64,000 nucleotides of DNA from Roseibium aggregatum (GTDB lineage: Bacteria; Pseudomonadota; Alphaproteobacteria; Rhizobiales; Stappiaceae): positions 124,001 to 188,000 of the forward strand of contig NZ_JAEKJZ010000003.1 of NCBI RefSeq assembly GCF_017309185.1. The letters are read 5' to 3'. Made by a program: the position numbers and the translations under genes. Under the pieces are notes generated by a model, which was not told where the DNA came from, did no database searches, and saw nothing but the letters and a program-made list of their open reading frames with translations. Of this stretch, positions 26,784 through 37,100 are shown in pieces; positions within the stretch are counted from its first letter, which is position 1, and the number at the start of each line of letters is the position of its first letter.

Positions 26784-28015
26784 GACCCGCGAGCGTCCTT
26801 CTTGCTGCCTTGACGGGCCTGATCTGGGGCGTCGTCGCCATGGTGGTGACCGGCGTAACCCTGACCCTGATCACCGGGGAGATCGCCCTGCCTCAGGCGA
26901 GCGCCGCCGGCCTCGCGGGTGTCGTCTCAGCGCTTGTTCTGGTCTGGAGACAATCCGGCGAAGGCCAGGAGACTGGGCTTCGCTCCTTTGCGCTTTCGGC
27001 GGGCATCGTTTTTCTGGTGACGATGGCGGCGACCTTTGCCGCTCCTTTCGGCTTGCCGCTTTCCACGGTGCCGGTCTGGCAGGGCGCGGCGTTGATCGTC
27101 TTCGTGTTCGCGGTTACGGCGGCGAACAGGCAATGTCTTGCCGGAGCACGCTTCGGCGCCATGAGCCGGTACGAGCGGGAGGTGATCTACATCCGCATCG
27201 CCAAGGGGATCGGCTTCGTCTTCTTCATCACGATTGTCGCTCTGCCCTTCTACGTGATGGTGATGACGTCGCTGAAGAGCCAGCAGGCCCTGCTTGCCAA
27301 TCCGCTCGACCTTTCAATCGATCTCTCTCAGGGCGTTGCGGGCCTCTTCCGCTCCTATGTGGAACTCTTCACGCAGTTCAATTTCGGCCGCTATCTCATG
27401 GTCTCGGCCTTCGTTTCGGTTGCGACCGTCGTCCTCACCCTGCTGCTGTCCGTGCCGGGCGCCTATGCGGTCTCCCGCCTCCGTTTTCCGGGGCAGGCGG
27501 CACTGGCGCGCTCGGTCCTGCTGATCTACATGGTTCCGGCCATCGTGCTGGTGATCCCGCTTTACGCGGTTTTTTCGCAGCTCGGATTGCGCAATACCCT
27601 GACCGGGCTCCTGATCGTCTATCCGGCGACCACGATCCCTGTCGCTCTCTACATGCTGCAGGGCTATTTCCGCGGCTTGCCTTCGGAACTCGAGGAGGCC
27701 GGTCTGATGGACGGGCTGTCACGGATCGGGGTGATCCTGAAGATCACCCTGCCGCTGTCCCTGCCGGCACTCGCATCGGTGTCGCTCTACGTGTTCATGA
27801 TCGCCTGGAACGAGTTTCTGTTCGCCTTCATGTTCCTGGACGATCCGGACATTTTCACTCTTTCCCGTGGCGTGGTTTCCCTGAATTCCTCCGAGGTTCC
27901 ACGTCAACACCTGATGGCGGGCGCGGTGATCGCGACCGTTCCCGTGCTCGTCATCTTTCTTTGGTTCGAACGCTTCCTTGTCCAGGGCCTCACGGCGGGC
28001 AGCGTCAAAGGATAG
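26780..28015 (+). CDS. ABC sugar transporter permease (MalG type) with N-terminal membrane extension
   Basis: A 411-residue permease, about 130 residues longer than usual. Residues 1-125 contain about four extra hydrophobic segments (roughly 6-33, 42-56, 70-90 and 100-115). The typical MalG core begins near residue 140 (IAKGIGFVFFITIVALPFYVMVMTSLKSQ). The coupling loop LEEAGLMDGLSRIGVILKITLPLSLPAL and the conserved C-terminal GLTAGSVKG are present. Coupled to the first permease by ATGA. Confidence 0.9.
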   Translation: MRPASVLLAALTGLIWGVVAMVVTGVTLTLITGEIALPQASAAGLAGVVSALVLVWRQSGEGQETGLRSFALSAGIVFLVTMAATFAAPFGLPLSTVPVWQGAALIVFVFAVTAANRQCLAGARFGAMSRYEREVIYIRIAKGIGFVFFITIVALPFYVMVMTSLKSQQALLANPLDLSIDLSQGVAGLFRSYVELFTQFNFGRYLMVSAFVSVATVVLTLLLSVPGAYAVSRLRFPGQAALARSVLLIYMVPAIVLVIPLYAVFSQLGLRNTLTGLLIVYPATTIPVALYMLQGYFRGLPSELEEAGLMDGLSRIGVILKITLPLSLPALASVSLYVFMIAWNEFLFAFMFLDDPDIFTLSRGVVSLNSSEVPRQHLMAGAVIATVPVLVIFLWFERFLVQGLTAGSVKG

Positions 28016-28056
28016 CGAAGCTCAAAGAGGCCTTGAAAGGCCCGCAGGAGAAACAT

Positions 28057-29346
28057 TTGTCAGATCTAGACCTGGATACGACCGCAAGAACGATCCTGAC
28101 CGAGAACGATCAGGGCGGTTACACGATCCCGACGAAAGGGCTTTATCCCTATCAGTGGAACTGGGACTCCGTTTTTGTCGCGCTCGGCTTCGCCACGTTC
28201 GATCCCGATCGCGCCTGGCGGGAAATCGAAATGCTGTTCGAAGGACAGTGGCGCGACGGAATGGTCCCGCACATTCTGTTTCGCAAGGACGATCCGAGCT
28301 ATTTTCCGGGGCCATCCGTGTGGGGAACGGATGGCGGTCCGATCCCGAGTTCCGGCCATTCCCAGCCGCCTGTGGCGGCGTCGGTGGTTCGGGATCTCGT
28401 CGAGGCCGATCCGAGCAAGACAACCCTTCAAAGGGCGGCCGCGCTGCTGCCCAAGCTGATGGCCTGGCACCGCTGGTACCTTGCCTATCGCGATCCGGAC
28501 AATCTGGGTGTGCTCGCCGTGATCCACCCCTGGGAGTCCGGCCGGGACAATCTGCCGGACTGGGACGCGGCACTTGCCGCCGTCGACGTCAAGGATATCG
28601 GTCCTTACGAGCGCAAGGATACCTCACACGTCGATCCGTCCATGCGGCCGCACAAGGAAGACTACGACCGCTATCTGAGTATCGTTGCCGCCTGCCGGAA
28701 AGTCGGCTGGGATCCGGCTGAAGTCGCCAGAAGCTGCCCGTTCTTCGTCGCCGACCCCGGTGTCACCTTTATCTTCCTGAAGGCCAACCGCGATCTTCTC
28801 AATCTCGCCGAACGCCTCGGCCAGGAAAGTGAAGCCGCCGAGATCCGAGGTTGGATCGCCCGCATGGAAGAAGGCGCCAAGAGGCTCTGGAACGAGGACC
28901 TGAAGGCCCATGTCGCGCTGGACCTGCGAACGGGCAAGCAGACGAACGGCATTTCGAGCGCATCGTTCCTGGCGTCTTACGCAGGCCTGACGGACGATCT
29001 GACGCTCAGTGCCCTTCAGGCGCATTTCGACCGGATCGCGGCGAAAGTCCGCTACATGACACCGTCCTACGATCCGGACCACGCCTGCTACGAACCGCTG
29101 CGCTATTGGCGCGGGCCGGTCTGGGCGATGATCAACTACATGATCGCCCGCGGGTTCGCGGAAGCCGGAGATTTCGCGCGGTCGGAAAGAGTGCGGCGCG
29201 ATACGGCAGCCCTCATCGAAACCGGCGGTTTCGCCGAATATTTCAGCCCGGTGGACGGAACCGGAGCCGGTGGCGGATCCTTTTCCTGGACCGCCGCGAT
29301 CTGGCTCGCCTGGGCCTCGCCGTCGCGCGCGAACAAAGCTGCTTAA
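28057..29346 (+). CDS. GH63-like glycoside hydrolase, probable glucosylglycerate/mannosylglycerate hydrolase
   Basis: A 429-residue (alpha/alpha)6-barrel hydrolase of the MGH1/GH63-like family. YPYQWNWDSVFVALG, HPWESGRDNLPDWD, LRYWRGPVWAMINYMI and FAEYFSPVDGTGAGGGSFSWTAA match the bacterial glucosylglycerate/mannosylglycerate hydrolase pattern. Asp164 (GRDN) and Glu394 (AEYF) are the probable acid and base, by analogy with the characterised enzymes. There is no signal peptide, so hydrolysis would occur in the cytoplasm after import. A TTG start at 28057 is supported by GCAGGAG six bases upstream; the longer frame upstream is a shadow of the permease. Trehalase-like or other alpha-glucosidase activity remains possible. 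Confidence 0.85.
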   Translation: MSDLDLDTTARTILTENDQGGYTIPTKGLYPYQWNWDSVFVALGFATFDPDRAWREIEMLFEGQWRDGMVPHILFRKDDPSYFPGPSVWGTDGGPIPSSGHSQPPVAASVVRDLVEADPSKTTLQRAAALLPKLMAWHRWYLAYRDPDNLGVLAVIHPWESGRDNLPDWDAALAAVDVKDIGPYERKDTSHVDPSMRPHKEDYDRYLSIVAACRKVGWDPAEVARSCPFFVADPGVTFIFLKANRDLLNLAERLGQESEAAEIRGWIARMEEGAKRLWNEDLKAHVALDLRTGKQTNGISSASFLASYAGLTDDLTLSALQAHFDRIAAKVRYMTPSYDPDHACYEPLRYWRGPVWAMINYMIARGFAEAGDFARSERVRRDTAALIETGGFAEYFSPVDGTGAGGGSFSWTAAIWLAWASPSRANKAA

Positions 29347-29364
29347 GCTCTGGAGAGGAACGAT

Positions 29365-30423
29365 ATGGGAGCGATCCGGCTCAACAAGGTTGAAAAGTGG
29401 TTCGGCACTCTTCAGGTGATCAAGGGCGTCGATCTGGAGATCGGAGACGGCGAGTTCGTCATCTTCGTCGGTCCGTCCGGCTGCGGAAAGTCGACGCTGC
29501 TCAGGCTGATTTCAGGCCTGGAGGAAACCAGCCGCGGCGCCATCGAGATCGACGGCAAGGATGTCACCGCGCTGCCGCCGTCGGGCCGGGGGCTTTCCAT
29601 GGTGTTCCAGTCCTACGCGCTTTATCCGCACATGTCGGTGCGTGAAAACGTCGGCTTCGGTCTGAAGACGGCCGGGGTCCCCAGGGACGAAATCGAGCGG
29701 AAGGTGTCCGCGGCGGCGGATGTGCTGAAGCTCGGCGATTACCTCGACCGGCGGCCGAAAGCTCTGTCCGGCGGTCAGCGCCAGCGGGTCGCCATCGGAC
29801 GGGCGATCGTGCGCGAACCGAGCGCTTTCCTGTTCGACGAGCCGCTCTCCAACCTGGACGCGGCGCTGCGCGTGGAAATGCGGTTCGAGATCGCCCGCCT
29901 GCACAAGAGCCTCGGCACGACCATGATCTATGTGACCCACGATCAGGTCGAGGCGATGACGCTTGCCGACAAGATCGTGGTGCTGCAATCCGGCCGGATC
30001 GAACAGGTGGGGTCGCCGCGTGAGCTTTACGAGCGTCCGGACAATCTGTTCGTGGCCCAGTTCATCGGCTCGCCGAAGATGAACGTGCTGCCCTGTTCGG
30101 TGGAGGGCGACCGGTTTTCCCTGCAAGGGCACGGCGGTGGCCATTATCCGCATGCGGGGGCGGCGCAAACGCCGGTCAAGCTCGGCATCCGGCCGGAGCA
30201 CATGGCGGTTGTCGGCGAAGGCGAGGGGCATTGCTCCGGCACGGTCGAAGTCGCGGAGTATCTCGGCGCGGACACATTCCTTTATGTCGCGCTCGACGGC
30301 CTCGATACGGTTCTGGTTCGGATCAGCGGCAGCGACACGGTGGACGAGGGGAGCCGTATCGGTCTCAGGTTCGATGAAACCAGGATGCATTTTTTCGATG
30401 CCGAGGATCGGGCGGTCCGGTAG
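29365..30423 (+). CDS. ABC sugar transporter ATPase (UgpC/MsmK type)
   Basis: A 352-residue ATPase. It shows Walker [11 protein letters not shown]-loop [13 protein letters not shown], signature [15 protein letters not shown], Walker [14 protein letters not shown] and switch His in [18 protein letters not shown] regulatory domain follows (from about residue 235). All motifs are consensus. It energises the two extended permeases of this operon and is its last gene; a GC-rich 214-base gap to the convergent transglutaminase gene follows. Confidence 0.93.
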   Translation: MGAIRLNKVEKWFGTLQVIKGVDLEIGDGEFVIFVGPSGCGKSTLLRLISGLEETSRGAIEIDGKDVTALPPSGRGLSMVFQSYALYPHMSVRENVGFGLKTAGVPRDEIERKVSAAADVLKLGDYLDRRPKALSGGQRQRVAIGRAIVREPSAFLFDEPLSNLDAALRVEMRFEIARLHKSLGTTMIYVTHDQVEAMTLADKIVVLQSGRIEQVGSPRELYERPDNLFVAQFIGSPKMNVLPCSVEGDRFSLQGHGGGHYPHAGAAQTPVKLGIRPEHMAVVGEGEGHCSGTVEVAEYLGADTFLYVALDGLDTVLVRISGSDTVDEGSRIGLRFDETRMHFFDAEDRAVR

Positions 30424-30637
30424 GACATTCACCGCTCGCGGCCGTGGGTCCTAGATCCCGATCATCGACGGACCCGCGACACTGGGCTGCGGAAAAAGAG
30501 ACAGCACGAGAGGGAGCGTGATGGATGGACAGGCCTCGTGGGATGACGTTCTCCAGTCCCCGTCCAAGCGTTTCCCGCCCAGCTGATCCGGGCCGGATCC
30601 CTCGAGCGCATCGGACCGGGACGGCCCGTCTGACAAT

Positions 30638-31513
30638 CTACCGCGGAATGACATCGACCTTATGGTCGGTGGTCTGCGGGCCGGCGGTGCGCAGGACTCC
30701 CTTCACCGGCGCGGCGTCGCCGTAGTCGCGGCCCCTGGCGACCACGATGTGATCCTGGCCGACCCGTACCGCATTGGTCGGATCGTATTCGATCCAGCCG
30801 GTCTCGATGCCGCACCAGGCCCTGACCCAGGCATGCATGGCGTCCGCGCCCTCAAGCCTTTCCTGGCCTTCCGGCGGGATGGTGCGCAAGAAGCCACTGA
30901 CATACCCGGCGGGGATGCCGACGCTGCGCAGGCAGGCGATCATGATATGGGAGAAATCCTGGCAAACGCCGTGGCGGCGTTCGAACGCCTCGAGCGCCGG
31001 TGTGTCCACCGTCGTCGCCTCCGCGTCGAAACGCATGTCCTCGTGAAGCGCCTTTCCTATGGCCTCGACAGCTGCAATCGCGCTGACACCCGTTCCGATG
31101 CGCTCCTGCGCATAGACCGCGAAGGCGGGATCCAGCGGCAGGCGCGGCGAGGGCGCGAGAAAATGAACCGGTTCCTCAGGCTTCAGGGAATGGAGGCCGG
31201 CCAGTTCCTTCGGAAGGCCGGCGAGCGGTGGCGAGATGTCGAGTTCCTCGGGCATCGCGGTGCGGTCGATCCGCGCGGTGAGTTTCAAACAAAGATCGCT
31301 GTGGGCTTTGCGGTAGGCGACATCGGTCACCGCGTTGCCGAAAAAATCGGTCCGGTCGCGCCGTTCCGTGGGTCTTGGGCCGAGTTGGACCTGTCCATAG
31401 ATCAGCCTCTGCTCTCCGGGGATGGTGGCGGGCATCAGCCGCAGGGCGTGGCGTCCGGAGTTGGCCGGGCTGGCATAGTCGTAAGTGATTTCGAGAGCGA
31501 CGTCGTAAAGCAC
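30638..31513 (-). CDS. Transglutaminase family protein
   Basis: A 291-residue protein with the bacterial transglutaminase-like N-terminal beta domain (LYDVALEITYDYASPANSGRHALRLMP) and a transglutaminase/protease core. The triad is visible: Cys184 in RRHGVCQDFSH, His227 in DAMHAWV and Asp244 in IEYDPTN. There is no signal peptide. It is the downstream member of a three-gene minus-strand set with the ATP-grasp/alpha-E and DUF2126 proteins, an association known from comparative genomics and proposed to act in peptide ligation or processing. No substrate is known. Confidence 0.9.
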   Translation of the reverse strand: MLYDVALEITYDYASPANSGRHALRLMPATIPGEQRLIYGQVQLGPRPTERRDRTDFFGNAVTDVAYRKAHSDLCLKLTARIDRTAMPEELDISPPLAGLPKELAGLHSLKPEEPVHFLAPSPRLPLDPAFAVYAQERIGTGVSAIAAVEAIGKALHEDMRFDAEATTVDTPALEAFERRHGVCQDFSHIMIACLRSVGIPAGYVSGFLRTIPPEGQERLEGADAMHAWVRAWCGIETGWIEYDPTNAVRVGQDHIVVARGRDYGDAAPVKGVLRTAGPQTTDHKVDVIPR

Positions 31514-31559
31514 GAGGGAATCTCACTCCGGACGGTTCAGGCCGAGACACCGGCCGTTC

Positions 31560-33965
31560 TCAGCGAATGTAGGCATCGTGCAATTCCACGGACAGATAGG
31601 CGATCTGATCCCGCAGGTCCTCCAGGGCGTCCGGCGTCAGCGTCTCGGGGGTCGCGATGGCAAGATTGGTATGGGTCTGCAGGACCGAGCGGGCAAGGTC
31701 CGACAGGTGGCCGTGTTCGGAGGCTCCCGGCAACACGGCGATGTGTTCCTTCATCTCCGTCAGCTGGTGGAGAACGGAGCGCGGATTCTTGGTGTCCATG
31801 GCAAGCAGGTCGAGGACCGTGGCATGGCTGAGCGAAACCGCGTAGCGCCGGCTCATCGACATGGCGCTGTCGCCGACTTCGAGAAGCAATTCCAGCGATC
31901 CTGAAGGCGCATCGGGAACCGTGTAGACCGACAGAAGGTCCGACATCCGCTGCGCCCGCTCCATGGCGCGGCCGATGCTCAGGAAGCGCCAGCCGGTAAA
32001 GCGGTACATGTTCTCGTGGACCAATCCCGAGAACCCGGTGATCTTGCGCAGCAGCAGTCCCATCGCGCGGGGCACGTCGGTCTTGCCGCGCATCGCCCTT
32101 TGCGCGCCGCTGGCCGTCTGAACGAGGTCGTTCAAGGCCAGCCAGCCGTCGACCGAAAACCGGTCGCGCACCTTGCTGGCGCTCGTGACCGCCGATTGCA
32201 GCATGGAAATGAGGCCGTCGGGAATCGCGGTGTCCGGCGCGACGCCGATCTTGTCCAGGTACTCCGCCGTCATGGCAACCAGCGGCGCCTCCGGATCGGC
32301 GGTTTCCATCAGCCGGGCGTGATAGGCCCGCAAAAGGCGGACCGCGCCTTCAGCGCGTTCGACATAGCGCCCCAGCCAGAACAGGTTGTCGGCGGCGCGC
32401 GACGGCAGGGCGCCGGCCTGGGACTTGAAGAAGGGCGAGTCCGCCTGGTGCAGGAGGGTCTCCCTGACCTGTTTGCGACCGCCGACAACCCAGACGTCGG
32501 CCGCGGAGCCGCCGGCCTGCATGGCGATGGCGCTGGCGTCTTCCGTTCTGCCGATCCGCGCGAAGCCGCCCGACATGACCTCCCAGCCCTCTTCGGTTCT
32601 TGCCAGGAAGACACGCAGGCTCATCGGACGCGGCACAAGGCGGCCATCGTCATAAGCCGGCGTTGTCGACAGGGTGACAGCCTCCTGGCCGACAAGCTTG
32701 TCGCGCTTGCTGTCGATCCATGTTTCCAGAATACCCTTGTGGAACTTCCGGAAGTCCTTGCCGATGAAATCCGTCTGCGCCGACGAAAACGGAAGCGCGG
32801 TGGACAGCGCCGGGCTGAACATCATGGTTTCGGCGTGTTCCTTCACGAAGGAGCGCGTGGTTTCCTCGCCGCACCACCATGTGGCCACGTTGGGAAGTTT
32901 CAGGCTTTCGCCCAGAAGCCTCTCGCTGATGCGCGGCAGAAAGGCGAGCAGGGCACGGGTTTCCAGAATGCCGCTGCCGAGCGCGTTGACCATCGTGACG
33001 GATCCTTCCCGAACCGCCTGAACCAGGCCCGGGGTTCCGATCTGCGACGTCTCGTTCAATTCGACCGGATCGGTCCAGGCCGAATCCAGCCGACGCCACA
33101 AGACGGTGACCGGCTTGACACCGTCAACGGTCCGGACCATCAGGTCTCCGTTTTGGACCGTCAGATCCTCGCCTTCCAGAAGCATGAAGCCCAGATAGCG
33201 GGCGATGTAGGCATGCTCGAAATAAGTGTCGTTGAGCGGTCCGGGCGTCAGGATGGACACCCGGCTTTCCGTTTCACCGCGCAGCTCGACCAGGTGGTCC
33301 CTGAAGCGTCTGAAAAAGCCTGCGAGGCGTTGGACGTTGGCTTTGGCGAAGAATTCGTTGAACACCCGTCCAGTCGCCACCCGGTTCTCAAGAGCGAAGC
33401 CGGCCCCCGACGGGGCTTGCGCCCGGTCGGTCAGCACCCACCAGGTGCCGTCCGGCCCGCGTCCGATCTCGAAGGCCAGGAAATGCAGGAAGTGACCGGA
33501 TTTCGGGGTCACGCCAACCAGGGGGCGTTGCCATTCGGGACTTTGGGCAATCAGACAGGCCGGCAGATAGCCTTCCGCGACCAGGCGGTTTTCCCCGTAG
33601 AGGTCACCGGCGACGAGTTCAAGAAGCTCGGCGCGCTGGATCAACCCCTCTTCAATTACCTTCCAGTCGTCCTCGCTGATCAGGACCGGAATGTGGCTGA
33701 GGGGCCATTCCCGTTCGTTGGCGCCGTCCTGGCCGTACTGACGGAAATAGACGCCGGCATCGTTGAGATACTGGTTGCCGCGGGCAAACCGGTCGGAGAT
33801 TTCCTCCGCCGTGAAGGTGGAAAGATGATCGAGAAACGGCCGCCAGACTGGGCGCACCTGCCCGTCCGGCGCCAGAAGTTCATCCGAAACGCCGGGAAAG
33901 GGCCGGTAGGATTTCAGCAATCCAACGCGCTGATCTTCAGGTTCTGCGGTTTCGTCCAAACTCAT
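31560..33965 (-). CDS. Circularly permuted ATP-grasp protein fused to an alpha-E (DUF403) domain
   Basis: An 801-residue fusion. The first ~480 residues are a type-2 circularly permuted ATP-grasp ligase domain: FARGNQYLNDAGVYFRQYG, WPLSHIPVLISEDDWKVIEEGLIQRAELL, GRGPDGTWWVLTDRAQAPSGAGFALENR and LTPGPLNDTYFEHAYIARYLG. The C-terminal ~300 residues are the helical alpha-E domain, beginning at LPSRAADNLFWLGRYVERAEG. In many genomes these are two separate genes. The ligase would form an amide bond using ATP. It lies 46 bases upstream of the transglutaminase gene, and two dyads precede its start. Confidence 0.9.
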   Translation of the reverse strand: MSLDETAEPEDQRVGLLKSYRPFPGVSDELLAPDGQVRPVWRPFLDHLSTFTAEEISDRFARGNQYLNDAGVYFRQYGQDGANEREWPLSHIPVLISEDDWKVIEEGLIQRAELLELVAGDLYGENRLVAEGYLPACLIAQSPEWQRPLVGVTPKSGHFLHFLAFEIGRGPDGTWWVLTDRAQAPSGAGFALENRVATGRVFNEFFAKANVQRLAGFFRRFRDHLVELRGETESRVSILTPGPLNDTYFEHAYIARYLGFMLLEGEDLTVQNGDLMVRTVDGVKPVTVLWRRLDSAWTDPVELNETSQIGTPGLVQAVREGSVTMVNALGSGILETRALLAFLPRISERLLGESLKLPNVATWWCGEETTRSFVKEHAETMMFSPALSTALPFSSAQTDFIGKDFRKFHKGILETWIDSKRDKLVGQEAVTLSTTPAYDDGRLVPRPMSLRVFLARTEEGWEVMSGGFARIGRTEDASAIAMQAGGSAADVWVVGGRKQVRETLLHQADSPFFKSQAGALPSRAADNLFWLGRYVERAEGAVRLLRAYHARLMETADPEAPLVAMTAEYLDKIGVAPDTAIPDGLISMLQSAVTSASKVRDRFSVDGWLALNDLVQTASGAQRAMRGKTDVPRAMGLLLRKITGFSGLVHENMYRFTGWRFLSIGRAMERAQRMSDLLSVYTVPDAPSGSLELLLEVGDSAMSMSRRYAVSLSHATVLDLLAMDTKNPRSVLHQLTEMKEHIAVLPGASEHGHLSDLARSVLQTHTNLAIATPETLTPDALEDLRDQIAYLSVELHDAYIR

Positions 33966-33990
33966 TCAAAGGGTTCCAGATGGAGATCCC

Positions 33991-34066
33991 TTAGAACATA
34001 CCTCATGATTGTTAAGCCACTTCGTATGTTCTAATGCCAAGGGTTATAATCAATTCCCCTTGGTAT
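33991..34066. promoter_or_regulatory. Two adjoining inverted repeats before the ATP-grasp gene
   Basis: TTAGAACATAC (33991-34001) and its exact complement (34024-34034) form an 11-bp dyad with a 22-base spacer. Directly adjoining it, ATGCCAAGGG (34034) and CCCTTGGTAT (to 34066) form a 10-bp stem with one G-T pair. They lie in the 180-base gap between the DUF2126 stop and the ATP-grasp start, 26 bases upstream of the latter. An operator, a terminator for the upstream gene, or both would fit. Confidence 0.6.
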
Positions 34067-34145
34067 AACTCCTTGTTTTCATACGGTTCCAGCCGGGTCG
34101 GAGCGATTCTGAACACCTTTTCGAATATCCCCCCGACGCGGAGCT

Positions 34146-37100
34146 TTACATATTTTGCGGCCGACGCAAATCCAGGGTCAGTGGAAACTCCGGATGCGGT
34201 CGCTCGACCGTCGGCATGTAAAGACCCGGGTTGTGGCCATGGGGTTCGAAGCGGGAGAGCCTGCGCGCATCCGCCTCGTTGCCGTTAACGGGGAATGTGT
34301 CGTAGCTCCTGCCGCCCGGATGGGCGACATGGTAGACGCAGCCGCCGATCGCCCGTCCGCTCCAGCGGTCGAAAATATCGAAGGTCAAGGGGGCGTCGAC
34401 GGGATGCACGGGATGCAGCGCCATGGCCGGCTGCCAGGCCTTGTAGCGGACCCCGGCGACCGAGACGCCGTTGGTTTCGGTCTTTTGCAAGGGCAGCATG
34501 CGCTGGTTGCAGGTGACTGTGTAGCGCTCCGGATCGCTCGTCGTGAGCTTGACCTGCAGGCGTTCCGTCGAGCTGTCGGTGTAGCGGACCGTACCGCCGA
34601 TCGCGCCGGTCTCGCCGAGCACGTGCCAGGGTTCAAGGGCCTGCCGGACTTCCAGGTGAATACCGTCCACCTCGATTTCACCGCAGAAGGGGAAGCGGAA
34701 TTCGGCCTGGGCCTCGAACCATTCCGGGCGCAGGGTGAACCCATGATAGTCAAGATCCCGCAACACGTCGAGGAAATCGGTCCAGACATAATGGGGCAAC
34801 ATGAACCGGTCGTGGAGCGCGGTTCCCCAGCGGGTCAGATTGCCGGAGAGCGGTTGCTGCCAAAGGCGTGCGATCAGCGCCCGGATCAGGAGCTGCTGGG
34901 CCAGGCTCATGCGCGGGTCGGGCGGCATTTCGAAACCGCGGAACTCGACAAGGCCGAGGCGGCCCGTCGGGCCATCGGGCGAATAAAGCTTGTCGATGCA
35001 GATTTCCGCCCTGTGGGTGTTGCCCGTCACGTCGACAAGCAGATTGCGCAACAGACGGTCGACCAGCCACGGGAACGGGGCCGGACCCTCATCCGGCCGG
35101 TGGATCTGCGAGAGCGCGACCTCCAGTTCATAAAGGCCGTCATGCCGGGCTTCATCGACGCGCGGGGCTTGCGAGGTCGGCCCGATGAAGAGACCTGAAA
35201 AGAGATAGGAAAGGCTCGGGTGGCGCTGCCAGTGCAGGATCAGGCTGCGCAACAGGTCCGGCCGCCGAAGGAACGGGCTGTCGAGCGGGGTTGCGCCGCC
35301 GACGACCACGTGGTTGCCGCCGCCGGTCCCGGTGTGCTTGCCGTCGATCATGAATTTGTCCGCGCCCAGGCGCGACTGCCGGGCTTCCTCGTAGACACCT
35401 TCGGTGATGGCGACGCAATCGTTCCAGCTTTCGGCCGGGTGAATATTGACTTCGATGACGCCGGGGTCCGGAGCGACCCGGATGACGTTCATGCGGGGAT
35501 CGGGTGGCGGCGGATAGCCCTCGATATGGACCGGCAGGTCGAGATCGGCTGCTGCGGCTTCGGCAACGGAGAGGAGCTCCAGATAATCTTCGATCCGCTC
35601 GAGCGGAGGCATGAATACGCAGAGACGGCCATCACGCGGTTCGATGGACATGGCGGTCCGGACGGTGGCGCCGCCGAACTCATCGTCGGGCAGGGGCTGT
35701 TCGTGGCGGTCCTGCCGGCCCTGGCTGGCAGTGAAACTCGCGACCCCCTGTGTCCGGTCCGCGCGGGGGCCTACGGGGAAATCCGGCAGCGGATCCCGTG
35801 GTACGGTCGGGTCGGCGATATTCGTGTAAGGGTACTGCGCCGGAGTGACGTAAGGCAGGGACTCCAGCGGCAGCCGGTAGCCCACGGGGCTGTCGCCGGG
35901 AATGAGAAACAGGGCCTCACGGCGCAGTTTCCAGGATTCCGAGCGCCACCGTTTGCCGGCGGCTTTTGACTGCCAGCTCTGGATCGGAAGCACGTAGCCG
36001 GCCGGTGTGGTCAGGCCGCGGTCGAATACGCGCGCGATCCTGTGACGGGCCTCGGCGTCTTCCAGCTTGGAGTTTTTCGGGGTGACGTTTTCCGGGAGGC
36101 CAGCCTCCTTGACCAGCCAGACGGCCGGGTCTTCAAAGGCCGGTACGACATAATCCGGTTTTATGTCCAGCTTGCCGGCGATCTGTTCCAGAAGCGCCTG
36201 TGCGTTTTCCGGCGTGGCGGAGTTGGCTTGCGCCTCCTCCGCGATCAGGCCGGCATCGTGCCAGATCGGCTTTTCGTCCTTGCGCCAATACAGCGAGAAT
36301 GTCCAGCGCGGCAGGGTTTCGCCCGGATACCATTTGCCTTGGCCGTAGTGCAGGAACCCTCCGGGCGCGAAGCGCTCGCGCAGGCGCCGGATCAGGATGT
36401 CGGCCTTTTCGCGCTTGGTCGGGCCGACCGCGTCGGTGTTCCATTCGGCGGATTCGAAGTCGTCGATGGAGACAAAGGTCGGCTCGCCGCCCATGGTCAG
36501 CCGGACGTCCTCCTTCTTGAGGACAAGGTCGACCTTTTCGCCAAGCTGATTGAGCGCCGACCAGGCTTCGTCGGAAAAGGGTTTGGTGATGCGCGGGTGC
36601 TCGGCAACGCGCGCGACCTTCATGTCGAAGGAGAAATCCACCTCCGCCTTGCTGGCCATGCCGACGATGGGCGCCGCGTTGGTGTAATGCGGCGTCGCCG
36701 CCAGCGGGATGTGACTTTCGCCCGCCAGAAGGCCCGAGGTGGGATCGAGGCCGATCCAGCCCGCGCCCGGGAGATAGACCTCGGCCCAGGCATGGAGGTC
36801 GGTAAAGTCGTGATCCGTGCCGGATGGGCCGTCGAGCGCTTCCAGGTCCGGTTTCAATTGAATGAGGTAGCCGGAAACGAACCTCGAGGCGAACCCCAGA
36901 TGACGCAGCGCCTGAACCAGGAGCCAGCTTGTGTCGCGGCAGGAGCCGGTGCCTTTTTCAAAGGTTTCTTCCGGCGTCTGCACGCCCGGCTCCATTCGGA
37001 TGACGTAACCGATCTCATTCGCCACCCTGGCGTTCAGGTCGACGATGAAATCGATCGTGCGTTTCTTGTCCCTGGGCACGGTTTCCAGGAACGCCTTCAT

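Noticed and set aside
27133..28056. Long in-frame extension upstream of the GH63-like hydrolase, suggesting a fusion protein
   Set aside because: The stretch overlaps the permease gene in another frame and encodes low-complexity sequence. A TTG with a good ribosome site at 28057 marks the true start.
32016..34034. 672-codon plus-strand open frame opposite the ATP-grasp/alpha-E gene
   Set aside because: The minus-strand gene has clear domain motifs over the same span. The opposite frame has none and no ribosome site.
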